Below the pieces are notes generated by a model. That model was not told the origin of the DNA and did no database searches. It saw nothing but the letters and a program-made list of their open reading frames with translations. DNA of 37,880 bases from the NCBI GenBank assembly GCA_023401925.1, contig JAEXDA010000024.1:1-37880 (forward strand), in the 5' to 3' direction. The position numbers and the translations under genes were made by a program. This DNA comes from Bacillota bacterium. GTDB taxonomy: Bacteria; Bacillota; UBA4882; UBA8346. This document shows positions 15,065-23,095 of the stretch, one piece after another. Each line of letters opens with the position of its first letter. The first letter of the stretch is position 1.

Positions 15065-15871
15065 TTACGGCGCAACGGTTGCATAAGCCCCGACATGCTG
15101 ATAATTGGACAAGAAAATATAATTTTCGTCGGATTTAAGCTCGTGGAGGCCCAGTTGATTTGCAATTTTACGCGAGGCGTAATTTTGGAAGTCCGTGCGC
15201 CAGCAAGGTATTCGTCCGAATTGTTCATATTGCAAACGGCTTAGAGCCTGGCAACAATGAAGCCCCAAACCCCTCCCCCGGTACTCCGGACGGGTGGCTA
15301 CCCCTAACTCGCAATAATTTTCCGTGAAAGCGAGTGTCGTTGCAACACAGGCAATTTCACCATCAATAAATGCAGCTACGGCTTGTCCTTGGGTTAATAA
15401 ACGTTCCGGGGAGAAAAAGAATTCCCATAACCAGGGGTCATTGTAAAAAGCTTCGCCTAACTTTGGGGCATCCGGGGGATTGAGCAGTCGTACTCTGGGG
15501 TCGTTTGTAAATGTTGGGCGCCAGTCTTTTTTTGGGGCCGCTAAGAAAAGTACTGGTATTGAAAACCGGATGGGCCAATAATTGCCTATGATGGGCAACA
15601 TGGAATCGGGTATTACCAAATCGGTGGGTTGGTGATTCAGTTCTCTTAAAATTCGCTGGATGAATGAAATCCGGTCGGCTTTTCCATAAAAGAAATTCAT
15701 CGATGGAAAAAGAGAAGGATATGTGACAACTAAAAGTTTGGGGTTTAACGGATTGTCGACCGTAATGGTACTGGTACTACGGCGCAATAAAAAATTAGTT
15801 GAACAATTTTCAGGCAGATCCTCCACCGGAAAATTGATTGTTTCAAACTTATCTGGGGCTAGCCTACGCAT
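15065..15871 (-). CDS. GNAT-family acetyltransferase
   Basis: Probably transfers an acetyl group from acetyl-CoA to a small molecule. The C-terminal half shows a GNAT fold with CELGVATRPEYRGRGLGLHCCQAL, the acetyl-CoA loop (Q/R-x-x-G-x-G), and CWRTDFQNYASRKIANQLGLHE. The N-terminal half (about 1-140) is less conserved and resembles the two-part GNAT proteins annotated near antibiotic self-resistance (PF12746-like); that is only a recollection. Start ATG 15871 has GGGAGA a few bases upstream on this strand; longer in-frame starts at 15886 and 15901 exist. The substrate is unknown. It is transcribed towards the terminator at 14972-15020. Confidence 0.8.
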   Translation of the reverse strand: MRRLAPDKFETINFPVEDLPENCSTNFLLRRSTSTITVDNPLNPKLLVVTYPSLFPSMNFFYGKADRISFIQRILRELNHQPTDLVIPDSMLPIIGNYWPIRFSIPVLFLAAPKKDWRPTFTNDPRVRLLNPPDAPKLGEAFYNDPWLWEFFFSPERLLTQGQAVAAFIDGEIACVATTLAFTENYCELGVATRPEYRGRGLGLHCCQALSRLQYEQFGRIPCWRTDFQNYASRKIANQLGLHELKSDENYIFLSNYQHVGAYATVAP

Positions 15872-15901
15872 TATGTCATCTCCCATGCGCTTTTGGCGCA
15901 A

Positions 15902-16333
15902 GCGCTCTTTGGCGCAATATCAATGCTAAGCAATCGAGGCCGCCCCTATCCTGTAGGTACTAAAATAAAAATTCCCCCTTAGTACTCTTTTTTAAAAGAA
16001 TACACCCAAAACCCATTCTCTGTAAATTGCAAATTACTGTAAATATCCTGTTTGAACTGCAAATTTTCGCTTAAAAGCGAAACGCGTCAAAATAGCCTAT
16101 ATTATTATTGGATTCCTGAGGCTTTACTGAGTTTATTGCTATGTAACATTTCTGTAACAATGATGGTCTTTTTTGGACCGGCGAGCAGAGAGAAGATGGG
16201 TAAAATCCCTGCGGTATAATCATAAAAATTGAGTTTTTCGATAAAATAATCGTAACCTTGCAGGATTATGAAGCTATGATGCAAAATTATATGTAGCAAA
16301 TTCTTAAACAAAAACGTTTTTTTGAGGCCTGTT
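15902..16333. other. Intergenic region with short hairpins
   Basis: No convincing gene here. A TTTGGCGCAA block occurs twice near 15891-15920. TTTCGCTT-AA-AAGCGAAA forms a small hairpin near 16066-16083, and three TGCAAATT blocks lie at 16025-16065. A 68-codon minus frame at 16105-16311 has no ribosome binding site and is not called. Promoters for the two flanking divergent genes should be here but none is clear. Confidence 0.45.
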
Positions 16334-17368
16334 TTGAAAACAACGATTATTTATATTGAAAACCAGCAATACGAGCTGTTAGAGCCTGCCGCCGGTTCGC
16401 TGAAAGCGGGAGGACTGGTGGCTTTTCCCACTGAAACCGTGTATGGGTTGGGTACGTTATATACCAATGAGAGTGCGCTGTTAAAAGTGTTTGCAGTTAA
16501 AGGCAGACCGGCGGACAATCCATTGATTTTGCATATCTGGCGTCAGGAGCAACTTGAAGAATTGGTAAGTGAGATTTCTCCAAAAGCTGAGCGTTTGATC
16601 AAAGCTTTTTGGCCGGGGCCACTTACTTTGATTTTTCCTAAGCAGTCTCATGTATCTCCAATTGTTACGGCGGGTTTGGATACGGTGGCGGTGCGGATGC
16701 CTTCCCATCCGGTAGCCAGGGAATTGCTTCGCCGGGTGAATATTGCCGTAGCAGCGCCAAGTGCCAACCTTTCGGGACGTCCCAGCCCCACCCGGGGATC
16801 TCATGTGATCGAAGATTTAGACACCAAAATCGATTTCATCATTGACGCCGGGCCTTGCAGCGAAGGAGTTGAATCTACTGTGCTTTCCCTTCAAACTCAA
16901 ACTCCGATTATTTTACGGCCGGGTTCGGTGACCCTTGAAATGTTGGAAGGGGTTTTACATGAAAAGGTCGATGTAGCAAAACCGGGAGAAGTAAACCGTC
17001 CCCAAGCACCGGGAATGAAATACCGTCATTATGCTCCGAAGGCACCGGCAATATTAATCGAAGGAGATAATGACCGGGTTGTTCGGGAGATTAATCGTTT
17101 AATGGCTTTAAATCCTCCCCAACTGAAAGTGGCTGTTCTCAGTACCACCGATAATGTTACCCGATATGCTAATGAATGGGTTTTGGATATGGGGCCTATG
17201 GATGAACCTGCGATTACAGCAAGACGGATCTATGATTTATTGCGCTTTTGCGATACCTTGGCCGTCGAACAGATATATATTGAGGGAATTCCGCCAGAGG
17301 GTATTGGAATGGCAATTTTAAACCGGCTTCGAAAAGCCGCAGGAGGTCATATTGTTCATGTTACGTAA
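16334..17368 (+). CDS. sua5: L-threonylcarbamoyladenylate synthase (Sua5/YwlC)
   Basis: Makes threonylcarbamoyl-AMP from threonine, bicarbonate and ATP, the first step of tRNA t6A modification in the cytoplasm. The YrdC domain occupies about residues 10-205 (FPTETVYGLGTL, KGRPADNPLILHI, VAVRMPSHPVA, APSANLSGRPSPT), followed by the Sua5-type C-terminal domain after the linker APGMKYRHYAPKAP, so this is the long 344-residue form rather than the short YrdC form. TTG 16334 is chosen because GAGG lies at 16324-16327; TTG 16322 is the alternative. It heads the ywlC-type cluster that runs into upp, mnaA and atp genes, as in Bacillus and Clostridia. Confidence 0.93.
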   Translation: MKTTIIYIENQQYELLEPAAGSLKAGGLVAFPTETVYGLGTLYTNESALLKVFAVKGRPADNPLILHIWRQEQLEELVSEISPKAERLIKAFWPGPLTLIFPKQSHVSPIVTAGLDTVAVRMPSHPVARELLRRVNIAVAAPSANLSGRPSPTRGSHVIEDLDTKIDFIIDAGPCSEGVESTVLSLQTQTPIILRPGSVTLEMLEGVLHEKVDVAKPGEVNRPQAPGMKYRHYAPKAPAILIEGDNDRVVREINRLMALNPPQLKVAVLSTTDNVTRYANEWVLDMGPMDEPAITARRIYDLLRFCDTLAVEQIYIEGIPPEGIGMAILNRLRKAAGGHIVHVT

Positions 17369-18086
17369 ATTATTTCCTTGTTGTTGTTTAGCCCTTATGG
17401 TTTGTTTTGGAAGCTTCGGATATGCGGAGAATGCTCCATTTAAGGTTGGTGAAGTATTAGAATATAAATTGTATGCCAAATCAGCTATTTATGGTGCCAA
17501 CGAAATTATCAAAGTTGTTTCCAAAAACACTTTGAATGGCCGGGAAGTATATCGTGTTCATGCCGAAATGACGACAGTAGGGATTGTGAAGGGACTTTAT
17601 GAGTATTCGCAAATTGAAGATTTAGTTATGGATGCCGAAGAATTTTATCCTTATTGGATTCGGCTGGAGACAAAAGATCGTTCAAAAAATCAACTGGAAG
17701 AAGTCCATTTTGATTACGTTGGTAAAAAGGCCACTCGGGTTTTAACCAAAAATGGTGAAACCAAAACCTCGGAAATAGAACTTCCGGGCTTTGTTCAAGA
17801 TGGTTTATCATTGCAATTTTTCTTGCGGCATAATCAAATTACGGAAAAACCTCGCAAGGTTTATTTTTACGGTAATGGAAAGATTAATGAAAGTAATTTT
17901 GATATCAAACTGATTTCAAAGCCGATCAAGATGGAAAGCGGCATTTATTCAAAATATCTGCAAATTATCGATAATGATAACGATATAACGATTCTAATTG
18001 CCGAAGATCAGTGCAGATTGCCGATTTATGTTAAAAAAATCGCCAAATTTGGGTCGATGGAAATGAAACTATCAAAGGTTAATTGA
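17358..18086 (+). CDS. Secreted DUF3108-like protein
   Basis: A 242-residue secreted protein of the DUF3108 type. The signal peptide (about 1-23) contains a CCC run but the cleavage site looks like FGYAEN, so a lipoprotein is uncertain. The mature part starts FKVGEVLEYKLYAKSAIYGANEI and continues with beta-rich segments such as YEYSQIEDLVM and VRKVYFYGNG-like stretches, matching the family pattern. AGGAGGT at 17341-17347 serves either TTG 17352 or ATG 17358. It overlaps the end of sua5, so it is co-transcribed. DUF3108 proteins are best known from diderm bacteria and their job is not settled. Confidence 0.75.
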   Translation: MLRKLFPCCCLALMVCFGSFGYAENAPFKVGEVLEYKLYAKSAIYGANEIIKVVSKNTLNGREVYRVHAEMTTVGIVKGLYEYSQIEDLVMDAEEFYPYWIRLETKDRSKNQLEEVHFDYVGKKATRVLTKNGETKTSEIELPGFVQDGLSLQFFLRHNQITEKPRKVYFYGNGKINESNFDIKLISKPIKMESGIYSKYLQIIDNDNDITILIAEDQCRLPIYVKKIAKFGSMEMKLSKVN

Positions 18087-18276
18087 GTTTTGAGCGAAAT
18101 GCCCCGTTTTTGGATAGTAACGGCACTAAGTTTAGCGTGGCATGATGATTGCACGATATGCAATTCCAAACTATTTGACCCTGAAAAGTAACGGCTTGAA
18201 ATTGGAACCGATTTTGACAAACCGGGCACTCTAAAAGGTAAGGATCCCCAAATTCATTTTTAAAAGGCCAAACCAT
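18079..18276 (-). CDS. Zinc-ribbon miniprotein
   Basis: A 65-residue protein with two CxxC pairs, LECPVCQNRF and NCISCNHH, spaced 23 residues apart, a small zinc ribbon. No catalytic or membrane segment is visible. AGAGGA about eight bases before the ATG supports the start. It is convergent with the DUF3108 gene and their ends overlap by eight bases. It may bind RNA, DNA or a partner protein; I do not recognise a family. The two CxxC motifs and the ribosome binding site make it more than a chance frame. Confidence 0.6.
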   Translation of the reverse strand: MVWPFKNEFGDPYLLECPVCQNRFQFQAVTFQGQIVWNCISCNHHATLNLVPLLSKNGAFRSKLN

Positions 18277-18374
18277 TTTTTAGTCCTCTTTCTTGATTAA
18301 TTTTCTATTATTGTCATCTTTTGAAGTCAATTTATGTGGTTTCCAGAAAAAATTTTTGGGAGAGATTTCGATTT

Positions 18375-19088
18375 ATGATTAAGCAAGTTTTATTTGTTTG
18401 TACTGGTAATACTTGCCGAAGCAGTATGGCTGAGGCTTTGCTCCGGAAAATGTTGAGCGAGGATTTGGCTGAAGAGGCTGCCAAAATTAGGGTGGTTTCG
18501 GCGGGAACCGGTGCGATATCCGGAGAAACTGCCGCCCAAAACGCGATTGAAGTCATGGCCAGAGAAGGTATTGATTTGCGCTCTCATCGGGCCAGACGGT
18601 TATCGGTAGAATTGATTAATGGAGCGGACCTGGTTTTGACAATGACCTTAGAACAGAAAAATACCGTCATTCATATGATGCCATCTTCCAAAAACAAGGT
18701 TTTTACATTAAGCGAATTTGCTGAAGGTGTGAAGGAAATCGAATCTTTGATAGCTAGGGCTGAAAAGATTCGCCAAAATTTAGAAGAAAAGCGTAGAAGA
18801 TATTTGGAAAAGGAAGGTCCAAAACTTGAGCGGCTGCGCCAGCGTAACCTGGAATTGAGCCGTCAGATGCGGGCTCTGGATGAAGAATTACGTCAATTCG
18901 AACAAAAAATGGATCAAGAGTTGGCCTTTGAAAAACGTGATTTGGAAGGAATTCAGTCCCGGCTTACCGCTTTGGAAATTTTGGACCCTTTTGGCCAGAA
19001 CATTGAAATGTATAAAATTTGTGCGAATGAAATTAAAGAAAAGTTAAAGGCCGTTGTTGACCGGATTAAAGAATCCTTGGAAGAATGA
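18375..19088 (+). CDS. Low-MW protein phosphatase with coiled-coil insertion
   Basis: A member of the low-molecular-weight phosphatase family (YwlE/Wzb/arsenate reductase fold), which removes phosphate from tyrosine or, in YwlE, from arginine. The P-loop VCTGNTCRSS gives nucleophile Cys9 and Arg15; the Thr in position 13 is typical of the arginine-specific YwlE type. Residues 1-117 form the usual core. Residues about 118-202 are a highly charged heptad-like segment (EKIRQNLEEKRRRYLEKEG, RQMRALDEELRQFEQKMDQ), after which the acid loop LDPFGQ (Asp204) and the final helix follow. At 237 residues it is about 85 longer than usual, and the extra piece sits just before the general acid. ATG 18375 is chosen over 18321 because the fold begins here. 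Confidence 0.88.
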   Translation: MIKQVLFVCTGNTCRSSMAEALLRKMLSEDLAEEAAKIRVVSAGTGAISGETAAQNAIEVMAREGIDLRSHRARRLSVELINGADLVLTMTLEQKNTVIHMMPSSKNKVFTLSEFAEGVKEIESLIARAEKIRQNLEEKRRRYLEKEGPKLERLRQRNLELSRQMRALDEELRQFEQKMDQELAFEKRDLEGIQSRLTALEILDPFGQNIEMYKICANEIKEKLKAVVDRIKESLEE

Positions 19089-19094
19089 AAATCG

Positions 19095-19136
19095 ACGTCT
19101 CATCAATGCGGTATGAAAATTTGAAGAGACGTTTTC
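19095..19136 (+). terminator. Possible weak terminator
   Basis: ACGTCTC (19095-19101) pairs with GAGACGT (19126-19132), followed by TTTCCTT. The 7-bp stem over a 24-base loop is only moderate evidence; it lies directly after the phosphatase stop. Confidence 0.35.
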
Positions 19137-19261
19137 CTTAAGAAGAGCGCTTAATTGCTCGCACCGAGCCTGTCTTTCTTTTTTGTTTGCGAAATGTTTT
19201 AGAAGGATTTGGCGTGCGCTCGGCGCGCGTTTTTATAAAAATTGATGAGGAGATGAACCTT

Positions 19262-19891
19262 GTGTCAAAAGTTTGTGTTATTGATCACCCTTTAATCCAA
19301 CATAAGTTGTCGATAATCCGTGATTCAAACACCGGAGCCAAAGAATTCCGGGAGCTCGTTGAAGAAGTCTCAATGTTAATGGCCTATGAGGTGACCCGTA
19401 ATTTTTCCCTGGAAGATGTTGATGTGGAAACCCCGGTTGCTACAGCCCATTGCCGGACGATCGCCGGAAAAAAAATCGCCGTAATTCCAATTTTACGGGC
19501 AGGCCTTGGGATGGTGGGCGGAATTCTCAAGCTAATTCCTACCGCAAAAGTTGGGCATATTGGGGTTTACCGGGATCCGGAGACTTTACAGCCGATTGAG
19601 TATTATTGCAAACTGCCTCAGGATATCGTGGAACGGGAATTAATCTTGGTCGATCCGATGCTGGCTACCGGAGGTTCGGCAGTCGCCGGAATTCATTTTT
19701 TGAAACAAAGAGGAGCCACCCAAATTCGCTTAATGTGTTTAATTGCTGCTCCGGAAGGAATTCAAAATGTCCAGGAAAAGCACCCGGATGTTGATATTTA
19801 TGTGGCGGCGGTTGATGAGCGCTTAAATTCCCATGGCTATATCGTACCGGGGTTAGGGGATGCCGGGGACCGGTTATTCGGCACAAAATAA
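19262..19891 (+). CDS. upp: Uracil phosphoribosyltransferase
   Basis: Converts uracil and PRPP to UMP in pyrimidine salvage. The product starts MSKVCVIDHPLIQHKLSIIRD, the family's standard opening, and has the PRPP loop LVDPMLATGGSA and the C-terminal uracil-binding segment HGYIVPGLGDAGDR. GTG 19262 is preferred, since GAGGAGA lies at 19247-19253 with eight bases spacing; ATG 19253 overlaps that site. The 209-residue length is normal. It lies between the phosphatase and mnaA genes, matching the Bacillus order ywlC-ywlE-...-upp-atp, although rpiB and glyA are missing here. Confidence 0.96.
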   Translation: MSKVCVIDHPLIQHKLSIIRDSNTGAKEFRELVEEVSMLMAYEVTRNFSLEDVDVETPVATAHCRTIAGKKIAVIPILRAGLGMVGGILKLIPTAKVGHIGVYRDPETLQPIEYYCKLPQDIVERELILVDPMLATGGSAVAGIHFLKQRGATQIRLMCLIAAPEGIQNVQEKHPDVDIYVAAVDERLNSHGYIVPGLGDAGDRLFGTK

Positions 19892-19923
19892 AAAAATTTA
19901 TAGAATGATAAATGATTAAAAGG

Positions 19924-20034
19924 TTGTCTCAAAGAAAGTCGTCGAGAATCTGGACAAGCAATATTGCTTTGCATTTTGATAATGTGGCATATTGATCGCC
20001 TCCGATTCAAACTTTACTTTGAGGCAATTTTTTA
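19924..20034 (+). terminator. Long imperfect hairpin with T run after upp
   Basis: TTGTCTCAAAGAAAGT (19924-19939) pairs with ACTTTACTTTGAGGCAA (20011-20027) with one bulge and one G-U, and TTTTTT follows. A perfect 14-base palindrome, AAGCAATATTGCTT, lies inside. It may be the upp terminator, or a roughly 100-bp palindromic insertion that supplies one. Confidence 0.5.
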
Positions 20035-20221
20035 TAGATTCCAAAAGATGATATTTAAGTAATATTTTAAATCATCAAGCATATTGGAATAAAACGTTTC
20101 TAAATTTGCTAGGACAATTTTATCAGGCAAATTTGGAATAATTGGTTTGGAAATCGTTCTTGCATTAATGATACCATAGCGTTAATCTGTAGATGAATGA
20201 TAATGGGGGAAAATTTTTATT
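20035..20221. other. AT-rich gap before the epimerase gene
   Basis: The rest of the 330-base upp-mnaA gap is AT-rich. An imperfect hairpin (GATGATATTTAA with TTAAATCATC, about 20048-20077) is the only structure I see. No coding frame or clear promoter is visible. GGGGGA at about 20205-20210 is the probable ribosome binding site of the next gene. Confidence 0.4.
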
Positions 20222-21385
20222 TTGACTCACTCTTTCAAATCAGGGACGAAAAAAATCATGGCAGTCTTCGGAACCCGGCCGGAAGCAATTAAAATGGCTC
20301 CGGTCGTCAATATGCTTAAAAGTACCCCGGATTTTGAAGTCAAGACTGTTGTCACGGCTCAACATAGGGAAATGTTGGATCAAGTTCTAAAGCTTTTTAA
20401 AATTAAGCCCGATTATGATCTTAATATTATGTCCCCGGGTCAAAGCTTGACAGAGATAACATGCAGGGTCTTAAAAGGTTTAGAACCGGTTTTGAAGGCG
20501 GAAACTCCCGATTTACTGCTTGTCCATGGGGATACAACCACTACTTTCGCCGGCGGCTTGGCTGCATTTTACCAACATATTGCGATAGGACATGTTGAAG
20601 CTGGTTTAAGGACTGGGGATAAAAAGCAACCCTATCCTGAAGAAATTAACCGCTTGCTTACCGGGAGAATCGCCGATCTTCATTTTGCGCCGACTTTTGC
20701 GGCAAAGGAAAACTTGCTGAAGGAAAATATACCGGCCGGAACTATTTTTACTACAGGCAATACGGTAATTGACGCCTTGCATTATTGTTTGAAGGATATT
20801 GAAGTGAATCACCAAAATGGACGGCGGCTGATACTAGTTACCGCCCATCGGCGTGAAAGCTGGGGCCGGCCGCTACAAAATATTATCAAGGCTTTAGAAA
20901 ATATTGTAAGAACAAATCCGTTGGTTGATCTGATTATACCGGTACACTTAAACCCCCTGGTCCGGCAAGCCTTTTACAACGCTTTTCAATCCGAACCCCG
21001 GGTTCATTTGGTTGAGCCGTTGGATTATCAATCCATGATTAAAACGATTGCCGAATCTTATTTAGTCATTACCGATTCCGGAGGTATTCAGGAAGAAGCG
21101 CCGTCGCTTGGAAAACCGGTTTTGGTCTTACGGGAAAAAACTGAACGGCCTGAGGCGGTTGTTGCCGAAACAGTAAGGCTGGTTGGTACGGATACTGAAA
21201 GGATTACCAGTGCTGTAAACTCACTCTTAAACGAACCGGAAGAATATTTGAAAATGTCAAGGGCAGTCAATCCTTATGGTGATGGGAAAGCCACAAAGAG
21301 AATTCTAGACAGTTTGTATTTTCATTTCGGTTATACTTCTCAAAAGCCTGAAGATTTTGCGCCTCAGTCGATAAATGGAAAATAA
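20222..21385 (+). CDS. mnaA: UDP-N-acetylglucosamine 2-epimerase (non-hydrolysing)
   Basis: Interconverts UDP-GlcNAc and UDP-ManNAc in the cytoplasm, feeding surface polymer synthesis. Visible motifs are FGTRPEAIKMAPVV, HGDTTTTFAGGLAAFY, GHVEAGLRTGDKKQPYPEE, TAHRRESWG and TDSGGIQEEAPSLGKPVLVLRE, all family signatures (WecB/MnaA). The 387-residue length is normal. TTG 20222 gives a short N-terminal extension before KKIMAVFGTRPEA; ATG 20258 would start directly at the fold. It precedes the ATP synthase operon, the same position as mnaA near atp genes in Bacillus. Confidence 0.95.
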   Translation: MTHSFKSGTKKIMAVFGTRPEAIKMAPVVNMLKSTPDFEVKTVVTAQHREMLDQVLKLFKIKPDYDLNIMSPGQSLTEITCRVLKGLEPVLKAETPDLLLVHGDTTTTFAGGLAAFYQHIAIGHVEAGLRTGDKKQPYPEEINRLLTGRIADLHFAPTFAAKENLLKENIPAGTIFTTGNTVIDALHYCLKDIEVNHQNGRRLILVTAHRRESWGRPLQNIIKALENIVRTNPLVDLIIPVHLNPLVRQAFYNAFQSEPRVHLVEPLDYQSMIKTIAESYLVITDSGGIQEEAPSLGKPVLVLREKTERPEAVVAETVRLVGTDTERITSAVNSLLNEPEEYLKMSRAVNPYGDGKATKRILDSLYFHFGYTSQKPEDFAPQSINGK

Positions 21386-21497
21386 TTGACGATGTTAACG
21401 AAACTTAACAAAAAAGTGATTTACCTTTATGGAATCTTTGTGTTATATTTAAAATTGTATTTAATTTTTTGAAAACCTTGGTTAGGGAGGAAGTAGA

Positions 21498-21725
21498 ATT
21501 AAAAAGGGTAAAAATAACACACCGGAAATGTGGAGAAGTTTATCCTTATATGGTTTCCTTAGTCTTAATTTGGGATTTATGACCGTTGGAGGTTATTTTT
21601 TAGGGAAATTGGCGGGAGATTTCTTTCACGTTCAAAACCTAAAAATTGTCGGGGCAATAATTGGTATCTTTCTTGGATTTTATGAGTTGATCAGAATTGC
21701 ATTGAAAGCTGGAACCAAAAAATGA
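21498..21725 (+). CDS. atpZ: AtpZ-like subunit, probable ATT start
   Basis: A small two-helix membrane protein of the AtpZ/AtpQ type that accompanies the F0 sector and has been linked to magnesium or calcium handling. The frame from ATT 21498 reads M/I-KKGKNNTPEMWRSLSLYG and then two transmembrane segments with VGGYFLGKLAGDFF and GAIIGIFLGFYEL. GGGAGG at 21485-21490 is spaced seven bases from ATT, while the first ATG (21528) has no good ribosome binding site and would remove the charged head usual in the family. ATT initiation is an inference. The gene opens the atp operon and overlaps the next start by four bases. Confidence 0.78.
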   Translation: MKKGKNNTPEMWRSLSLYGFLSLNLGFMTVGGYFLGKLAGDFFHVQNLKIVGAIIGIFLGFYELIRIALKAGTKK

Positions 21726-22075
21726 TTTGGCTAACTCTATTTATTCTAATAGCTTTTGCTTCTTTATCAGTTTTATTTTTCGGTAATCTACATGGATATC
21801 CAGGTGCTGTTATTCTGGGATTGAATGGTGTCTTCTTCGACGTAGTTTGGCAATGGTTGCGCTTTAAAATTGTTTCCAAAGGGAAGGTTAGTCTGATCGT
21901 TGGAGGAGTTTTAGGCGGATTGGTCATTCGGGTCATCAGCATTTTTATCTTCATCAGAGTCAGCCAGTGGTGGCTAGGCAAATCCTCGCCTTATTTTCTT
22001 GCCTTTGCTGTTTGCCTTTTAACGATTCCACTATGGAGTCTGCTTATCGCCTATAAAGCGCGACTGCGCGTGTAA
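21722..22075 (+). CDS. atpI: ATP synthase subunit I-like membrane protein
   Basis: A 117-residue hydrophobic protein with about four helices located between atpZ and atpB, the standard place for AtpI, an assembly factor for the c-ring. Sequence identity cannot be confirmed by motif, since this family is poorly conserved. It starts inside the stop of the preceding gene (ATGA), so its translation is coupled. Confidence 0.75.
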   Translation: MIWLTLFILIAFASLSVLFFGNLHGYPGAVILGLNGVFFDVVWQWLRFKIVSKGKVSLIVGGVLGGLVIRVISIFIFIRVSQWWLGKSSPYFLAFAVCLLTIPLWSLLIAYKARLRV

Positions 22076-22092
22076 AATGGAGAGAACCTGCA

Positions 22093-22761
22093 ATGGAGAT
22101 ATCGCATAACATCGTAAAGTTGTTCGGGATTGAGTTTAATCTATGGATGGCCATCATGTCTTGGGTGGCAATGGCGGTTTTAATCTTGATCGCTTGGTTT
22201 GCTTCCCGTAACCTCAGCTGGATTCCCAAGGGTTGGCAAAATGTCATGGAATACTTTATTGAGTTTATTCAAGACTTGATAAAGGGAAGCTTTGGTGAAG
22301 CCGGCGTCAAATATACTTATTTTTTCGGTTCGTTGTTTTTGTTCATTCTCATCTCGAATATGTTGGGATTAATTCCTGGATTTCAGTCGCCAACCCGTGA
22401 TTTAAACATTACTGCCAGTTTAGCAATTATATGGCTGGTCTGGATGCAATATGTAGGAATTCGCGAGAATGGAATCAAAGGATATTTTAAGCATTACATC
22501 GAACCATTCCCACCTTTTGTCCTCATTCACCTTTTGGAAATGTGTACCCGTCCACTTACTCTTGCAATGCGGTTGTTTGGAAATATTTTTGCAGGCGAGA
22601 TCCTGCTGGAGACCTTAACCAAACAATTCAAGTATATCGTGCCTGATTTTTGGATTTTTATCAGTATTGCGATTGGAGCGATTCAGGCTTTTATTTTTAC
22701 CGTATTAACTGTATCCTATACGGGTCTATCCGTATCACACGAGGATAAATCAGCACACTAA
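22093..22761 (+). CDS. atpB: ATP synthase F0 subunit a
   Basis: The stator channel subunit of the F0 motor in the membrane, carrying protons (or sodium) to and from the c-ring. The 222-residue protein has five or six helices and the essential arginine in LAMRLFGNIFAGEILL (Arg160), plus the SPTRDLNITASLA segment. GGAGAG lies eight bases before the ATG. It is third in the atp operon, next to the c-subunit gene. Confidence 0.97.
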   Translation: MEISHNIVKLFGIEFNLWMAIMSWVAMAVLILIAWFASRNLSWIPKGWQNVMEYFIEFIQDLIKGSFGEAGVKYTYFFGSLFLFILISNMLGLIPGFQSPTRDLNITASLAIIWLVWMQYVGIRENGIKGYFKHYIEPFPPFVLIHLLEMCTRPLTLAMRLFGNIFAGEILLETLTKQFKYIVPDFWIFISIAIGAIQAFIFTVLTVSYTGLSVSHEDKSAH

Positions 22762-22785
22762 TTAAATTAAACAGGGGTGATTTTC

Positions 22786-23016
22786 TTGACAGCAAGTATG
22801 ATTTTTGCAATCGTAGTAGGAGTTATTTGTCTGGGCTCAAGTTTTGCAGCAGCATTTGGTGACGCTAAAGTTATTTCTACCGCTATCGAAGGGATGGCTC
22901 GTCAACCTGAAGTACAAGGCCAGTTATTGGTATCCATGTTGATTGGTAGCGGCTTGGTTGAAGCTGTTCCGATTATTTCCATTGTTATGGCTTTTATCTT
23001 ATTGGGCAGAATTTAA
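22786..23016 (+). CDS. atpE: ATP synthase F0 subunit c
   Basis: The 76-residue ring subunit, two helices joined by the ARQPEVQG loop. The ion-binding carboxylate is Glu59 in SGLVEAVPIIS. Where sodium-type rings have Gln (I. tartaricus Q32), this protein has Asp26, and Ala60 follows Glu59 instead of Ser66, so a proton ring is more likely. The usual GxGxGxGxG of helix 1 is SxAxAxGxA (residues 19-27), alanine-rich as in alkaliphilic Bacillus. TTG 22786 follows GGGGTGA at 22774-22780; a GTG at 22777 inside that site is the alternative. Confidence 0.95.
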   Translation: MTASMIFAIVVGVICLGSSFAAAFGDAKVISTAIEGMARQPEVQGQLLVSMLIGSGLVEAVPIISIVMAFILLGRI

Positions 23017-23095
23017 ACTGTTTCACAAGAGTTAAAACCAAATTTGACAGCAAAATATTTACCTATTGTAAAACATTAGGTAAGGAGGTCTTTTG

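Noticed and set aside
16105..16311. 68-codon minus-strand frame
   Set aside because: TTG start with no ribosome binding site, no domain, AT-rich intergenic DNA.
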